A stretch of 64,000 nt of DNA, taken from assembly GCF_034702125.1 (NCBI RefSeq), contig NC_085869.1, forward strand, positions 12,107,907 to 12,171,906, read 5' to 3'. The notes beneath the pieces were generated by a model. It made no database searches, was not told where the DNA came from, and saw only the letters and a program-made list of their open reading frames with translations. Source of the DNA: Engraulis encrasicolus (lineage: Eukaryota > Chordata > Actinopteri > Clupeiformes > Engraulidae). How positions within the stretch are numbered: the first letter of the stretch is position 1; every line of letters starts with the position of its first letter. Positions 1-42,204 of the stretch are shown here, piece by piece. The position numbers and the translations under genes are program-made.

Positions 1-2
1 AC

Positions 3-278
3 TGGTGGCTAGCATGTGCTGAGGAATGTATGCCGAGCACTGGAGAGGTGCAACTGAACTTCCTGCATCCTCATGGGCCATCTCCATCCTTCACTTTTCC
101 CTTCAGACCAGATAGACTTGTCATGGATCATCAGGATGTGCTTCTGGTAGTGGAACCTGTAACTGCAACGGGACGTACTTATACATTATCTATAAAAGAC
201 ACAGCTGCTGCTTCAAATGCACTGGTAGAGTACAAAAATGAGAGTGTAGCCATTGATTATCTCTTTAAAGTATGGTAA
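3..278 (+). CDS. Open frame of an unrecognised, perhaps transposon-linked protein, cut by the left window edge
   Basis: The frame is open from the window edge (it begins WWLACAEEC, before the first ATG at 30) to a TAA at 276-278, about 91 residues. It has ordinary amino-acid composition and is not low complexity. The wording (EVQLNFLHPHGPSPSF, LLVVEPVTATGRTYTLS) reminds me of a protein repeated in fish genomes, but I cannot name the family. It lies in what must be a 5' intron of dnajc10, on the same strand. A fragment of a mobile-element gene or a retrocopy is the likely explanation; an exon of another gene is possible. Confidence 0.4.
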   Translation, partial: WWLACAEECMPSTGEVQLNFLHPHGPSPSFTFPFRPDRLVMDHQDVLLVVEPVTATGRTYTLSIKDTAAASNALVEYKNESVAIDYLFKVW

Positions 279-939
279 AGGGAAGATGGCACAGGTACAC
301 AGAGAAGGAATGTTCAAACATTCACATATCATCATTTGGTGTGTATAAATTGACATCTGCCTTAGTTTCTGAAACCTGGGACCATGGACACTGACCATTT
401 TTGTTTTGTTTTTGTTTTTGTCATGTGATGCTACTATGGTATTACCATATTATTAGTAAGTGGTCTGTATGATGCCATATTTGTGAGTCAAATTCTCTCT
501 GAAATGAATAACAAACCGAACACCAGCATTTTAGGTGCTGCTCATGACATTGCCGGCTACGTTTGGACAAGGAACTGGCCATTTTAAAATATGAGTTTTT
601 TAGATATTCAATTTTTTATTTTTCAATTTATCATAATTCATATTCTGAGAGTAGTTGTATTCCAAGGTGATTGTGTAATATGTAGAGCCAGAAAAGAGCT
701 TTCAAACAACACCACAGGCATCTTTTTGTGACTAACACTGACTGATATATTCAAGGCTGAATGTATAGTGTCCTACCCTCACATGTGAACCTTTCCTAGT
801 CTGTTTCTCCCTTAATATTAGTGTCAGATTCAAACCAATGCAGTTCTGGGGTGCTACCTTGCTACTGAAAAGGCACACCAAGTATGATTGAAATCCGGGT
901 CGGTCGGGTCCCAAAGTGTCTGATTTCACGTGAAATGAC

Positions 940-1040
940 CCCATTGGGGGCTGACCCCTTGCACGGTTGAGGCATAAATGCAATTTTATTGTGTGCAGTG
1001 TTCACTTGTGTGCTGTGTCACAATGACAATGGGAGTTGGA
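940..1040 (+). repeat. 3' fragment of a tRNA-headed SINE (same family as 62797-63114)
   Basis: This stretch, with landmarks such as TGAGGCATAAATGCAATTT and GTGTCACAATGACAATGGGA, matches the reverse complement of the nearly complete SINE near 62.8-63.1 kb. Only the tail half is present; the tRNA-like head is missing. Confidence 0.7.
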
Positions 1041-1410
1041 GTCAGTTAATAAGTTAGTTAAAAACAACTGAACGGAACAAAGACACCTTTGGCTCTGGCA
1101 GGGCCAGGCTAACGCTGTCCTTGTTAAAGTTTTATTTCTTTCAGCTTCATTCGTTCAGTCCAAAGTCATGATGTCATCCTGAAGTCATGATATCATCCAT
1201 TCCTGCAGCATGATGCGGCGGCCCATGGCAAGTTCCTGAAGATCAACCTAACTTGGAGTTAGTTAAGGAGAAATAATAATTGAGCAGAACAAAGACATCT
1301 ATGGCTCTGGCAGGGCCTGGCGAATGCTGCCCTTGTTAAAGTTTTATTTAATTCCGTCTTTGTTCAGTCCAATGTCATGATGTCATCCTGAAGTCATGAT
1401 GTCATCCATT

Positions 1411-1537
1411 CTTATTTATATGGTTGTTAGTTTTGTAAATGTGATATGATTTTTATTCTATCTGTATTGGCCATGATATAGCCATAGCTGCTGAAATGGC
1501 AATAAATGTAAACAATCAATTAATCATGTCATCCATT
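1411..1537. mobile_element. Short insertion bounded by 12-bp direct repeats
   Basis: The repeat ATGTCATCCATT occurs at 1399-1410 and 1526-1537 and brackets about 115 bp absent from the sister copy of the tandem duplication. The insert ends AATAAATGTAAACAATCAAT, like a short retroelement tail. The family is unknown to me. Confidence 0.6.
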
Positions 1538-1544
1538 CCTGCAG

Positions 1545-30511
<28,967 letters not shown>

Positions 30512-32027
30512 ACCAAGCCAGGAAAATTCTTCTGCAAATTCTGCAAGATGGAAGAGACTGCCTCATTTTTTTTCACTATTAAGGATATCAAATCTGCACT
30601 CAATGAAACAAAAGACTCTCCTCAGAGGTTTGTTTACCGTTTACTGCAAAGAATCATGGGACGAAAATCCACCATTTTGGAATTATTTGATGTTTCTCCA
30701 TCAAACGGGGAAACAAGCTAACCTCTCTAGTCTTCGTGACTCGTATACGTTCACAAAGGAAATTTTCTCGAAAGACATTCTGAAAGGAAAATATCACCGG
30801 ACAAGGAAGACTATGATCACGAGGTTTCATATTACACCTGTCCAAAGTCACTGGACTCTTGTCAGTTTATACTCTGAATGTACTGTTTTACCTTGCTGTG
30901 ATGTTTTATAACTTCAACAGTAATGGTGGAAGAAAGCTACTGTCATTTTTATCTGGTAACTGTAACAATGTTGTTGTTTTTTTTGCTGAGGATCTCAGCT
31001 GGCTTTAATGTTGTGTGGTGGAGAAGTGTGGATACATTTTTTTGTCTGTATGAAAACAGGATTTTTTACAATACAAAAAACATAGGCCAACCATTTTAAT
31101 CCGAACCACTATTTATTATTCAATGGAATTAAGAGGATATTTCTGTTTTGCCTGAAAGTAATCAAAGGTTGATACATTCTACATTTAACACTACTATGTC
31201 AATACACAACAGCTCCATGTACATACGTGTAGCCTACAGACTATGCTGTCCCCATCTTTGTTACTGAAAACTTTGGTCCACATAGTCATTTCTGTTCATT
31301 TGCACAGAGCCTTTTAGTAAAAAAAAAGTTTTCAAACATTTTTGTGTTTTTTTTGCTATTTCTGACTGATGTTTGTCAGAAAAGTGTTAAGTTGTGAGCT
31401 TACAAATTGTAGGCTAAATGAAGTGAACTCTTACAACTACCTATTCAAACCTTTCAGTGGTCTTTGGTTGAGTCGTAGTTCCTCGACTATCCACATGGTG
31501 GTAGTCTGGTACAATATTGCGTCAACTTGTCATTTCACACTTGTGATATGACGTAATTGTCATTTGTCCATATCATGCGGTAGTATCTCACGCAGTGCCA
31601 GTGATGCGCTTTAATGCCCTTTTTCGGTGAAGATGAGATCAAATGTCATTTTAGTTACGCACGCAATCATAATGACACACGTGCATGTGGACTGATATTT
31701 GAAACATTGCAATGGAAGAAGGCATTCATGATCTCTAATTCAACATGTAAAAGGTCGACAGCAGGCAGCTTGGATGCTCGTTCCTACCTCCTAAATCAGT
31801 CGCGCAGTGTGCCTGTGGAAGGCAGCAATCGTGCATGTGAATTATTCCTGATTTCATTTGCATGTGGTGCCTATGCTACTGATCTTGAACAGAGTCAGCG
31901 TGTAAGTGTATCCCTGATGGTGTCTGGGCAGTATGTGTTTCCATCTCGAATCCTCGCAATTAGTCTGCCAGTCTACTCTGGCTCCACGCACAATCATCAC
32001 TTGCTATATTCTCTCCAAATGTCACAC

Positions 32028-32140
<113 letters not shown>

Positions 32141-32458
32141 CTTTGAGGTCCAGAGCATTGGGATTTCTGCCCTGCTCCAAGTCCTCCCCTGCCCTGCCAG
32201 AGCACTGCATATGTTGGATGGATGAAAACCCAGAGATGAGAGTGGCAGTGGCAGCGGCCCGGCCCCACGTCAACTCAACTGCTCTTAACCCCAACCCAAC
32301 TGTTCCCCCCCTCTCTTATTCAACCTCTGTCAGAAACTCTTCATATTCCCTGGCTCTGCGCGTGCTTGGTGTGTGTCCTGGCACCGTCGGTGGAACCGGA
32401 CACGCCCCGTGGCCCCATCGCTGACACCAAGGACACGCTGCTTGGCCTGGACAAGAGA

Positions 32459-32560
<102 letters not shown>

Positions 32561-33491
32561 GCCCTCGCCTGTCTCACACCCACTGGAACAAACGCCCTCA
32601 TCAGCAGCAACAGCATTGGCCACACACATGACAGGACCCCACTAGCATCAGTGCGGTGATCGCGCTCCAACCTTTTCATCTCTCCAACATGATGGGTCGC
32701 GCAGTGCCAGAAGTTACCGAGAGTGACTCCCCAAACGGGACTGGAGGACGTTTGGAGAAGCTGAAAACGTTCATCTTGAAAACTACTGGACAGGATGATG
32801 GCGCTGAGCGTTGGTGGGAAGCCCTGTCCTGTGAAAAGGCTTACAGAAGGCCCCCCTGTAGCGTGGACTCGCTCAGCGCTCACTGCCCATGTGCAGCTCG
32901 CCTCCAAGAACTTCGGATTCCCGCTGGTACGGCCTGAGTTCAGGGTGACTGAATGATTGCACTGTGTTTATTTTCCTCCCTCTCCTCCGAGGTGGAAAAA
33001 TCCCACCTGGGGCCACTGGAAGAGGTTTCGCGGCTGGCAGCGTGTCCAACCAGTTCTGGCGTCAGCGCGTTGTAACACCTTGTAACCGCAGTGTGGTTTT
33101 TACGAGGGGAACACTAGAGTTCACGGAAAACGCACAATACACTTTAAAATGCGCACGTCATATGAAACAATAACAAAAGATGCATTTTGTTATTTATATT
33201 GCTATTAAAAGCCCATTACATGAAATGTCACATTGTTTGAGGAAAAAAAAAGCAAGGGGAAACACCCACAGGGCTTTTCATGCCCGCGGTTGAGTTAATT
33301 TTGATCATCATGATTTCGTTGTCATTTGTGGAAAGACTATGGTTTGCACGGAACAGTGTGTGGTTGTGGGTCACACGCAAGGTAAAGAGTTTTGTGAGTC
33401 CCGCGTGGCCTTTATCTATCTGTTTATGTGTCTCACTGGTTACGACCCGGGAGTCCTCGATCAAGCCTAATGTTTTCTCTCCATCAGACGC

Positions 33492-33879
33492 TAGGGATGG
33501 CACAAACCGCACCGAAAACCGAAACCGTACAATTCACACGCATACCGAACCGAACCGTGCAATCCATCACAAACCGCAATTCATGTACTGCCCAGAAAAA
33601 TATATAAAACAGAGACTCTAGGAGTATCTTATCCAGTCTCTCTGATTAAAACATTAGCGTATAAGACCAAATCAGAGGATGACACAATTAAAATCACACC
33701 ATTTTCACATTATAAGCCTATACAAACCATATGTAGGATATTTAGTGATAAGTCCGATTCTATTATCCAGTGCACCATGTATCATGAACTAAAAAAAAGA
33801 ACCGTAGAGAACCGAAAACCGTGACCTTGACACCGCGATATGAACCGAACCGTGAATTTTGTGAACCGTACCACCCCTA
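33492..33879. mobile_element. hAT MITE (TAGGGATGGCAC)
   Basis: Ends TAGGGATGGCACAAACCG and (inverted) TAGGGGTGGTACGGTTC, rich in CCGAACCG. Perfect 8-bp duplication TCAGACGC at 33484-33491 and 33880-33887. Confidence 0.88.
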
Positions 33880-35217
33880 TCAGACGCACGAATTACTTTC
33901 TTAATTAGAGAGCAGTAAAGTTGCCACTCACTTATGTAACACCATGGGCCCTTATTTTACAGGCCTCGTGTGGCTTTTTAAAAGAAGGATCGAGACAGAC
34001 CGTTCTTCTACTGTCTAGAGCCATGTGTCAGGTAGCCTACCCCGTTTGACAATTTTTTGATCTGCACATGTTTTAAATTCTGAACAATTTCATGTTTTAA
34101 CAAATGTTTTAAACGGCTCCTTCTGTCTCCCAGCAAGGATAGGCTACATCATCATTGTCTTTGGTGTTTCTGTGGTTCTAAATGGAACAGATTTGCATCA
34201 ATGGCTACTCACATGGGACATTTGACAAAATACACAGAATTAGCTCTCCAGCAATCACTGAGCGCCAGTGTTTATATCACTGCCCTAACGAGCTCATGTC
34301 CTTTGCACGGAAATAGTTTATTTTAAACGAAATTGCTGAGGCAAAAGGGAACGCATTTGTCTGGATGGGGCAACTTATTCTGCTTTAGACTGATCGTTTC
34401 AATCTCATGACAAATAATGGATACATATAAATCAAATTAAACTGTTCCTCTATCAAAGATTTTTTTGGCATCTGATTTATGCTGAGAGAGGGAGAGAGAG
34501 GTGGAGGTGGGGAGCACACTACTTGGTTACACCAAGAAATAAAAACAAAACAAAAAATACACCAAAAAAAACAGAGTCAATATTTGACTTGTGCATTTAT
34601 TTACACACTGCAACAACCTGCGAGCAAATGTTTTCCCTGCTGCCCAGGGGACCCTGCATGTCAGTCAGTGCTCAGGTAGCTTAAGCACTTGCCATCAGAT
34701 AAACCATGTAGCCACAATTGGCCTTTTTTACGAGCCCAGACCGTCCGCAAACATGTCATTAAGCCTGTGTACACAGTGAAGTGTAATTGTGGCAGGTAAG
34801 GTGCCTCGGCCTTTTCGTTATATACTCTGCTTGCCAGCCAGAGTACTTAAAGAGGGAAAGGGGGGAGCAAGCAGGCAGATCGGCCCCACTGTGCGTGTGT
34901 GTGTGTGTGTGTGTGCGTGTGTGTTTGAGGGGGGTGTTTATCAGTAATTTGCAACATCTTGACATGGGGCAGGGAGTACTCGTTCACCACTGATAACACT
35001 ATTAGTATGTGTGGCAGGCCAGGCGCTCAGTCAAGTCGACAAACAAGCTGTCGTTGTGTGTGTGTGTAAGTGTTTGTGTTGGTGGGATACTGGACATGGA
35101 GGACTTGGCCGGCCTCTCTGGAGATGATGTTGCTGGAGATGCAGCCCCACACAGGCCCTCTGTGGCAGCTGTGTGCCCAGAGGAGAGGCATGGCTGGATT
35201 GGCCATTAGGCATATAG

Positions 35218-35407
35218 CAGTGGTGTAGTCTACGTAGAACGCGGGTATACGGAGTATACCCACTTCTAAATTTCAGGGATTTCAGTATACCCACTTAAAA
35301 TTGATTGATCCATTGTTTTGAATAGCACAAATATATACTGTATACCCACTTCAAAAAATGCTCAAATATACAGTATACCCACCATAAAAAAGTAGACTAC
35401 ACCACTG
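35218..35407. mobile_element. MITE of the AGTGGTGTAGTCTACGTAGA family, copy 2
   Basis: CAGTGGTGTAGTCTACG and TAGACTACACCACTG ends. Flanks GCATATAG and GCATACAG match 7 of 8. Confidence 0.85.
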
Positions 35408-35777
35408 GCATACAGGGCATTTGCCTGTTGGACTGCTGATGATTTTGGCCTGTTCTGTCCCTCAACGCAAGGAAAGGTTATTTGTATAGCGCATTTCATG
35501 CACAGGTGCAACTCCAATGTGCTTCACACAAAAAAATAAAATGCAAAAAGAAAGGAAACAAGAAAGAAAGTGGTATCAGTCCTCATGCCGCCACAGATGA
35601 CCTCTCCAAGTCCGATTTAAGTATTAATTTTGGCTGTTGTGGTCAAAATAGCTCGTTATAGATTACTAAAACTGTTTCCACAGGCTTCATTTTCTCTCCT
35701 AATGCCTGGCGGGCCGGCCTTAACTGAAAAAGCCCAGCCTGATTTTTCAGCCCAGACCAGTCCTGAGGAGAGGCAAG

Positions 35778-35882
35778 GTGTGGTGGGGTTGGGTGTGTTG
35801 AGGGTGTAGGGTAGGAGAGGCAGGGCTGCGGACAGCTTTGGCCGAGCCCAGGACAAAGTCATCCGAAAGGGCCCTCTCGAGC
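35778..35882 (+). repeat. Locally duplicated block, copy 1
   Basis: Matches 37160-37265 (GGGTTGGGTGTGTTGAGGGT, GACAAAGTCATCCGAAAGGG). Both copies are followed by CAATTCTGGTCCCCCTCCTC, at different distances. Confidence 0.7.
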
Positions 35883-36233
35883 CAATAAATTAGATTAGAT
35901 TAGATTAGATAACTTTTATTGGTACCCAAGGTTAGATTTGATTTGCAGTGAAGTGAGCTTCGCTCACATTTAGGACATACATAACATGCAACCAACCTAC
36001 AATGAACTGTAAACACCAATGTGATAACTTTTAAAACTTTAATGCCCCATGCGCAATTTACTAAAGCCACGCGGTGGGTGACATTACAGAACATTTAGAC
36101 AAAACCAAAAGTAGCCTAGTTTTGTCAAAGTGTTCATTGTGGTCCCAATTCTGGTCCCCCTCCTCTCCCTGGGCCTGGAACAACTGTCCTGTTTGTTCCC
36201 CTCATGTCAGGTTCCCTGACGAGAGGCATAGAG

Positions 36234-36591
36234 CAGTGTTTCTCAACAGGGGTGCCGAGGCACCCTGGGGTGCCGCGTTCCCCCCTCAGGGGTGCCGTGG
36301 AAACATGGCTGATAAACAAATTATGTAATATAATACATATTTGTCTAAATTAATAAATGAATGCTTAGTCAGTGGAATCTTTCATCTGCCATTTACACAC
36401 AGTAAAGTAAGTTTAGGTTCCAGTAAGCTGCAACTTCGAACGTAGGTTGTATGACGTCTCCCTTGTGTTTATTTTCTAAGCTTGTGTGGTATCGGATGCG
36501 AAGCCATGTAACAGCTTGTAGGTTTGGGGTGCCTTGAGATTTTTCATGAATTGAAAGGGTGACTCGCCTATAGAAAGGTTGAGAAACACTG
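36234..36591. mobile_element. hAT MITE (CAGTGTTTCTCAAC)
   Basis: Ends CAGTGTTTCTCAAC and GTTGAGAAACACTG. Perfect 8-bp duplication GCATAGAG at 36226-36233 and 36592-36599. Confidence 0.9.
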
Positions 36592-37040
36592 GCATAGAGG
36601 GATACTGGGACTTTTTTCTGCCAGGATCCCCTTTAGTAGCCTCACACACCATCCTACGTACTTCCGCCAAGAGACTTGGCTCCGCACTACGTCTGGTACC
36701 TGTTTTCTGTGGAGCAATGTTGAGCGGCAGGATTTGTCCTATGTTGTAATTTTATCCTACGGTAGGATGTTCTGTCAGATATGTCTGTTAAACTGTCCTA
36801 CATCTCCAAAGATAGATGTCAGATATGTTTGTTCAATAACTTATCCTGATTTTCCCGAAAATTTCCTTCCAGCTTCCTGCAATCGCGTCAGATCAAACAA
36901 CCTCCAGACCATGAATACGAAATGAAATGGTAGTATTATGGGATGGTCAGGACCAGGCTACCCCTTTAGACCCTAAGTATACTTTCACGACCCTACCGTA
37001 TGTTCCAAACGCCAAACACTATTTCTCCATTAATATTGCC

Positions 37041-37265
37041 CAAGCCTTAGCCCACCTGTAATAGTGCACAAGCCTTACCCCACCTGTAATATTGCTAAGC
37101 ACCAAGCCTTACCCCACCTGTAATATTGAAATGTGTTCAGCATTTTCTAAGCCTTACCCCATCTGGGGTGGGGTTGGGTGTGTTGAGGGTATAGGGTAGG
37201 AGAGGCAGGGCTGCTGACAGCTTTGGCTGAGCCCAGGACAAAGTCATCCGAAAGGGCCCCAAGGC
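37041..37265 (+). repeat. AAGCCTTACCCCACCTGTAA minisatellite and duplicated block
   Basis: Several tandem units at 37041-37160, followed by the second copy of the 35778-35882 block. A further unit is at about 37318-37345. Confidence 0.7.
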
Positions 37266-37369
37266 ATACAATGCGATGAGGATCCAATTCTGGTCCCCCT
37301 CCTCTCCCATCAAGCATCAAGTCTTGCCCCACCTGTAATATTGCCACATGCCTGGGTTTATGGCCACTA

Positions 37370-37370
<1 letters not shown>

Positions 37371-37408
<38 letters not shown>
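37371..37408 (+). repeat. CA microsatellite
   Basis: Short (CA)n array. Confidence 0.9.
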
Positions 37409-37412
<4 letters not shown>

Positions 37413-38187
37413 CACACACCAGCCATTGCCCCCAGACCAAATCCAGCCCAGGTCAGTCCAACCCCCACTACCTCGCCCTGTGCTTCACCCCACCCTGCCC
37501 CCCTGCCCTGGCTCTCTGTTTTGCCACCTCACCCTGCCCCCTGCCCTAGGTCTCTGTTTCCTCACCTCACCCTGTCCCTTAACTCGCCCTGTACCTCGCC
37601 TTGTCCCTCACCTCACCCTACCCTGTCCCCTGCCCTGGCTCTCTGTTTCGTCAAATGTCATTTCTGCTCTCAAACTAAATTTGCTGTGGCCTCAACTGAG
37701 GAGAGCCAGAGCTCATGAAACCTCCACTTTCCCCTTTCGCCTCGTTAAAGGGGCACAAGGTAGGATTACGTAGTTTGCACGGTGACCGTGGCGTGCCTTT
37801 CTCAAAATCTACACCGTCATGAATAAATAAGCTCTCTGTGAGAATGTTTTTCATCACAGAATGCCAGCAGTTGATACAAATCTGAATACGGTATATCAAG
37901 CGATTTTTTTTTATTTTTTTTAAATAAGAAAAGTGTTTCCCACGACTCTCGTAGCGGACCGCTCTGTCCAAAGTTACATGTGGGGTTCTCAGCGGGCGGA
38001 CCGTCAAAAAGTGGTCACGAGAATAATCGTTCACTCACTAATGACTCAAATAAGCATTGGCTGACTCTGGACAGTGATTAATTAAATTGATTAAAAATTA
38101 AATTAATTAATTTTAATCCTACTTAGAGCCCCTTTAAAGGAGATGGGGCATATTTATTTCTGTGGGGTGGGGTGGTAATGAGTTGAG

Positions 38188-38244
38188 TGTGTGTGTGCGC
38201 GCGCACGTGCGTGCGTGCGTACGCGTGTGTGTGTGTGTGTGTGT
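38188..38244 (+). repeat. TG microsatellite with GCGC/TGCG interruptions
   Basis: Alternating purine-pyrimidine tract including GCGCGCACGTGCGTGCG. Confidence 0.9.
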
Positions 38245-39024
38245 TGCTCACCTCTACCACGCCCACCAGCCTGTCTGTGTCTGCGAGGTGTCCAATTCTG
38301 CCCTCATGTAGCAGTGAGTGAACATCTGTAAAGTGTTGGAGGAGTGCCAAAGCCAAAAAGAGCCTTCAGTCCATTTGATATGCACCAGCACCTGCACCCG
38401 GCCGCCCTTGCCTTTGGTGTCATTGGCACACCCGCACGCAGGCATACTCACTAACACACACACGTAATGTTTATATGCACATGGATGTGAACACACACAG
38501 CACGCACGCACGTACACACGCATGCACCCACACGCATGCACGCACACACTGACGCATCCATCAACCAGATGTTACAGCAGTGTTTTTGTGACGTCAGAAA
38601 TGCCTGTCAATTTAAGGACCATTTTTTCTTTTCGTTGTTTAACCCACAAACGTAATCACAAAAAATATATAATCATTCTCCTTCTGATGAGATCACACCT
38701 TTTCCTACATATTATTGTGCTACCTTTGAGGAAAATGTTAAATGTTAAAAAGATAAAGAACACCAAGAAATGGGTCACTTTAGGCGACAATTGTCACAAT
38801 CCTAAAGCAATATCCTGGAGTCTATTCCCAATGTTCTGCTTTCATTTCTCAACTTTTCACAGCTTTTCCTTTTCTTCTGTTTTCCCTTTTCTGTCAATTC
38901 CCCCTCTCTCTCTTTCCCTGCTTTCTTTTCCTCTCTTCTCCTTGCTCAGCATTTTCATAACCACAAACAATTTGTACATTCAGGCAGATGTCTTTGATGC
39001 CCAAATGGAGGGGGGATCATGGAA

Positions 39025-39302
<278 letters not shown>

Positions 39303-39851
39303 GTGGCCGTTTGTTTCATTCTGAGCCAGCACCGTATTCCTTTTCACAGTATGGCCATTATGACCAGAACAAATACAACAGGCATTGAGGCAAGCTACAG
39401 TATGGACGGGTGCTGACAATTTCTCTGTGTATCTTTAGAAGGTCAACACTCTCATCAAAACCTCCCCTTTAGTTTACCATTGTGGGATGGTGAAAGTGTT
39501 TTTTTCTCTTTTTTATCTTAATATTCTTTAATTTCGTAATTTGGTGCCAGTAATTTACTGCTGGCTCAGCGTAATGTTTAATAGCTCATATGTGACCTCT
39601 AATATGTGTAAGTTATGTGGGTTGTGTATGTATGCATGTATGTCTGTATATAGGCCTGTGTCCTGTGTTATTTGTTTTTGTCTTGTTCTTGTTTTTTGTC
39701 AGTTGTGCAATAGTCTTGTGATGTGATGTTATGTGTATCTCCTGTCTTAAGCGAGTGTTACTCAGGGACGCAAAAAGAATTTCAGTGAAAACTGACTAAA
39801 TAAAGTATAATCGTAATCATAATCGTAATCGTAATAAATCTGGTAAAATAT

Positions 39852-39934
39852 ATGGTGAAATCAGGTAAATTGGGCCACTTTTTTTGTATATAAGCGAATG
39901 GCCCAAAGTGGCCCAATTTACCTGAATTCACCAT
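39852..39934. repeat. Short hairpin, arms of about 30 bp
   Basis: ATGGTGAAATCAGGTAAATT and AATTTACCTGAATTCACCAT are inverted around a short loop, with one mismatch in that stretch. Confidence 0.85.
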
Positions 39935-39978
39935 AGTGTTGATTCCACACTTGAAGAGTCGATTTACCATCTTTCAGA

Positions 39979-40280
39979 AAGTATTTGAGTTCTCTTGAAT
40001 TAACACTGCAACTCTGTGTACCGTAGTTGTGTCTACAGCTAATATATGGTAGACTGCATAAAATGATTCAAAATGTCAGAAAAAAAACTACACTTTGTAC
40101 TGTCGGATGACATTAGTCAAACCACTGGAAGTATTTGAGTACTCTTTAAGAGTTGAATTAACACTGCAATTTATACTCTGTGTTATGTATGTCTACAGCT
40201 AATATTACGGTAGACTGCATAAAATTATTCAAAATGTCAGAGAAACTACACTTGAAGGATGACATCAGTCAAACCACTGG
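39979..40280 (+). repeat. Two-copy tandem repeat of about 150 bp
   Basis: Shared blocks AGTATTTGAGT, TGTCTACAGCTAATAT, GGTAGACTGCATAAAAT and TCAAACCACTGG in units 39979-40127 and 40128-40280. Confidence 0.85.
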
Positions 40281-41001
40281 AAAAATATAGGATTACCCCC
40301 GGCCGCGGCCGGCACACAAAAGAAGTGCATGGGTACCGTGCAGACACACACAGACTGTGATTACCCATGAAAATGTGGTTTTGTTCTGAATATAGTTCAG
40401 CCAAGGGGGAAAAATACTGCATGTGACTTGCAATGGTAACATAACCTCCGTGCAACTTATACCGAATTATACTAATTAGGTTATGCTTTAAAGGTTTCTG
40501 ATTTAATTTCATGTTATATTATTGAGCACGAATATAGGCTATACCATGGTGTGCTTTTGTTGGAATGGAGCATTTTCATTACATGAAAACCTCATTAGTG
40601 TACGTATATATAATTAAAAGCAGGGTAATATTTTCCCCTCAGAATTTTATACGTGTGTCCGTTTTCACTGTATACATCAGAAGCATATCCACCACAGTTA
40701 GTGTTTTCTTTCTTTCTTTCCTACCAACCGTACACATTTTGGAAACATGTGTTTCTGATCACGGCTCATATTCATGAAAGCCTACCCCGGGCCTGTCGCA
40801 GGAAATGAAAGAAAAGGGTAAGGAGACCCAGAAGGACAGTTTTTCTTGTCAGCAGTTCCATACGGTGTGAAATACACAGGTCAGTTATTCTTTCAGGCAC
40901 TTTTCTCATCGTTGGATGTGGCAGAGCAGGACTGGCCACCTAGCAGTAGCGGTGGAGGAGGAAGAGGAGGAGGCGGCGGGTGGGAGACTGGGTGGGTTAC
41001 A

Positions 41002-41005
<4 letters not shown>

Positions 41006-41066
<61 letters not shown>
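41006..41066 (+). repeat. TG microsatellite
   Basis: Uninterrupted (TG)n. Confidence 0.95.
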
Positions 41067-41067
<1 letters not shown>

Positions 41068-41146
41068 ATGGGTGGGGTAAGGTAGGTGTGTGCGTGCGTG
41101 CGTTATAGTGTGGAAAGTATTTGTGTGCATGTGAAGTGATCTCTAC

Positions 41147-41285
<139 letters not shown>

Positions 41286-41609
41286 GGTGGTGGTTTTGGA
41301 AGAGTCCCGGGGGAGGAAGCCTACTGTTGTCAGCAGTTTTTCCCAGGCATTAGCCCACCGGACAGCAGGTCAGCTCCCATGGGAGCCCCCAGCCCCACCA
41401 CCCAGCCCCAGCCCCAGCCACCGCCATCCAGGGCAGGGCAGCGCAAGGAGCCTCCACCTTAACTCAGGCGTCCTGCTAGGCTGCTACCTTAAGGACGGAA
41501 GGCTGTGGAACATTCTACAAGCCGTGCTACCAGCCACTGATACATACACATTTAAAAACACCATGGAGACATTCTGCACGCTATTGCAGCCACTGGACTT
41601 TAACAGTGC

Positions 41610-41612
<3 letters not shown>

Positions 41613-41699
<87 letters not shown>
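41613..41699 (+). repeat. CA microsatellite
   Basis: Uninterrupted (CA)n of about 87 bp. It can pair with the TG arrays 300-600 bp upstream. Confidence 0.95.
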
Positions 41700-41701
<2 letters not shown>

Positions 41702-41708
41702 TTGGCTC

Positions 41709-41912
41709 AAAGACGTCCAACATGTCCTTCAATGCAACAGATACTTTTGCTTACTGTAAATGCAAAAAAAGAGATTTTTTTTAAATTATTTTTTCGGCTT
41801 GGCTTTCATGCATTCACTTTTAATTTTTTTTTTTGAAATTTCATGTTTTTCACAGTTACAGTAAGCAAAAGCATCTGTTAGCACTGAAGGACAGTGTCAT
41901 GTTGGACGTCTG
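41709..41912. mobile_element. Foldback element with AGACGTCCAACATG ends
   Basis: AGACGTCCAACATG and TTTTGCTTACTGTAA (41709-41770) recur inverted at about 41845-41912. Confidence 0.65.
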
Positions 41913-42204
41913 ACCCGAAATCTTGCAGCACTACTCACTACATGCAAAAGAAAACACTAATTTAAGGCCGTCGGAATACTACATGTAGTAATCGGTCATG
42001 AAAAGCAAACGATTTAGATGAATTTAAAGAGACACAGGCGTATAGGGCTTACTACTACCACAACTGTAGCGTTATGGAAGTCATTAAGTGTGTGTTTTAT
42101 GTAGCCGGGGGCTGCGTTAAAGGCCTGTAAAGCCGTTGGGGCTTGATGCAGGGCCAGACGCTGATGGAGGAGCTGTGGAGAAGAGACATACAGTAAGCAT
42201 GCCA

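Noticed and set aside
1209..1247. Alternative J-domain exon
   Set aside because: Only 39 nt match before it runs into intron, with no donor in frame. Treated as an echo of the 1545 exon.
37041..37345. CRISPR-like spaced repeats
   Set aside because: Irregular minisatellite units without constant spacing, in a vertebrate genome.
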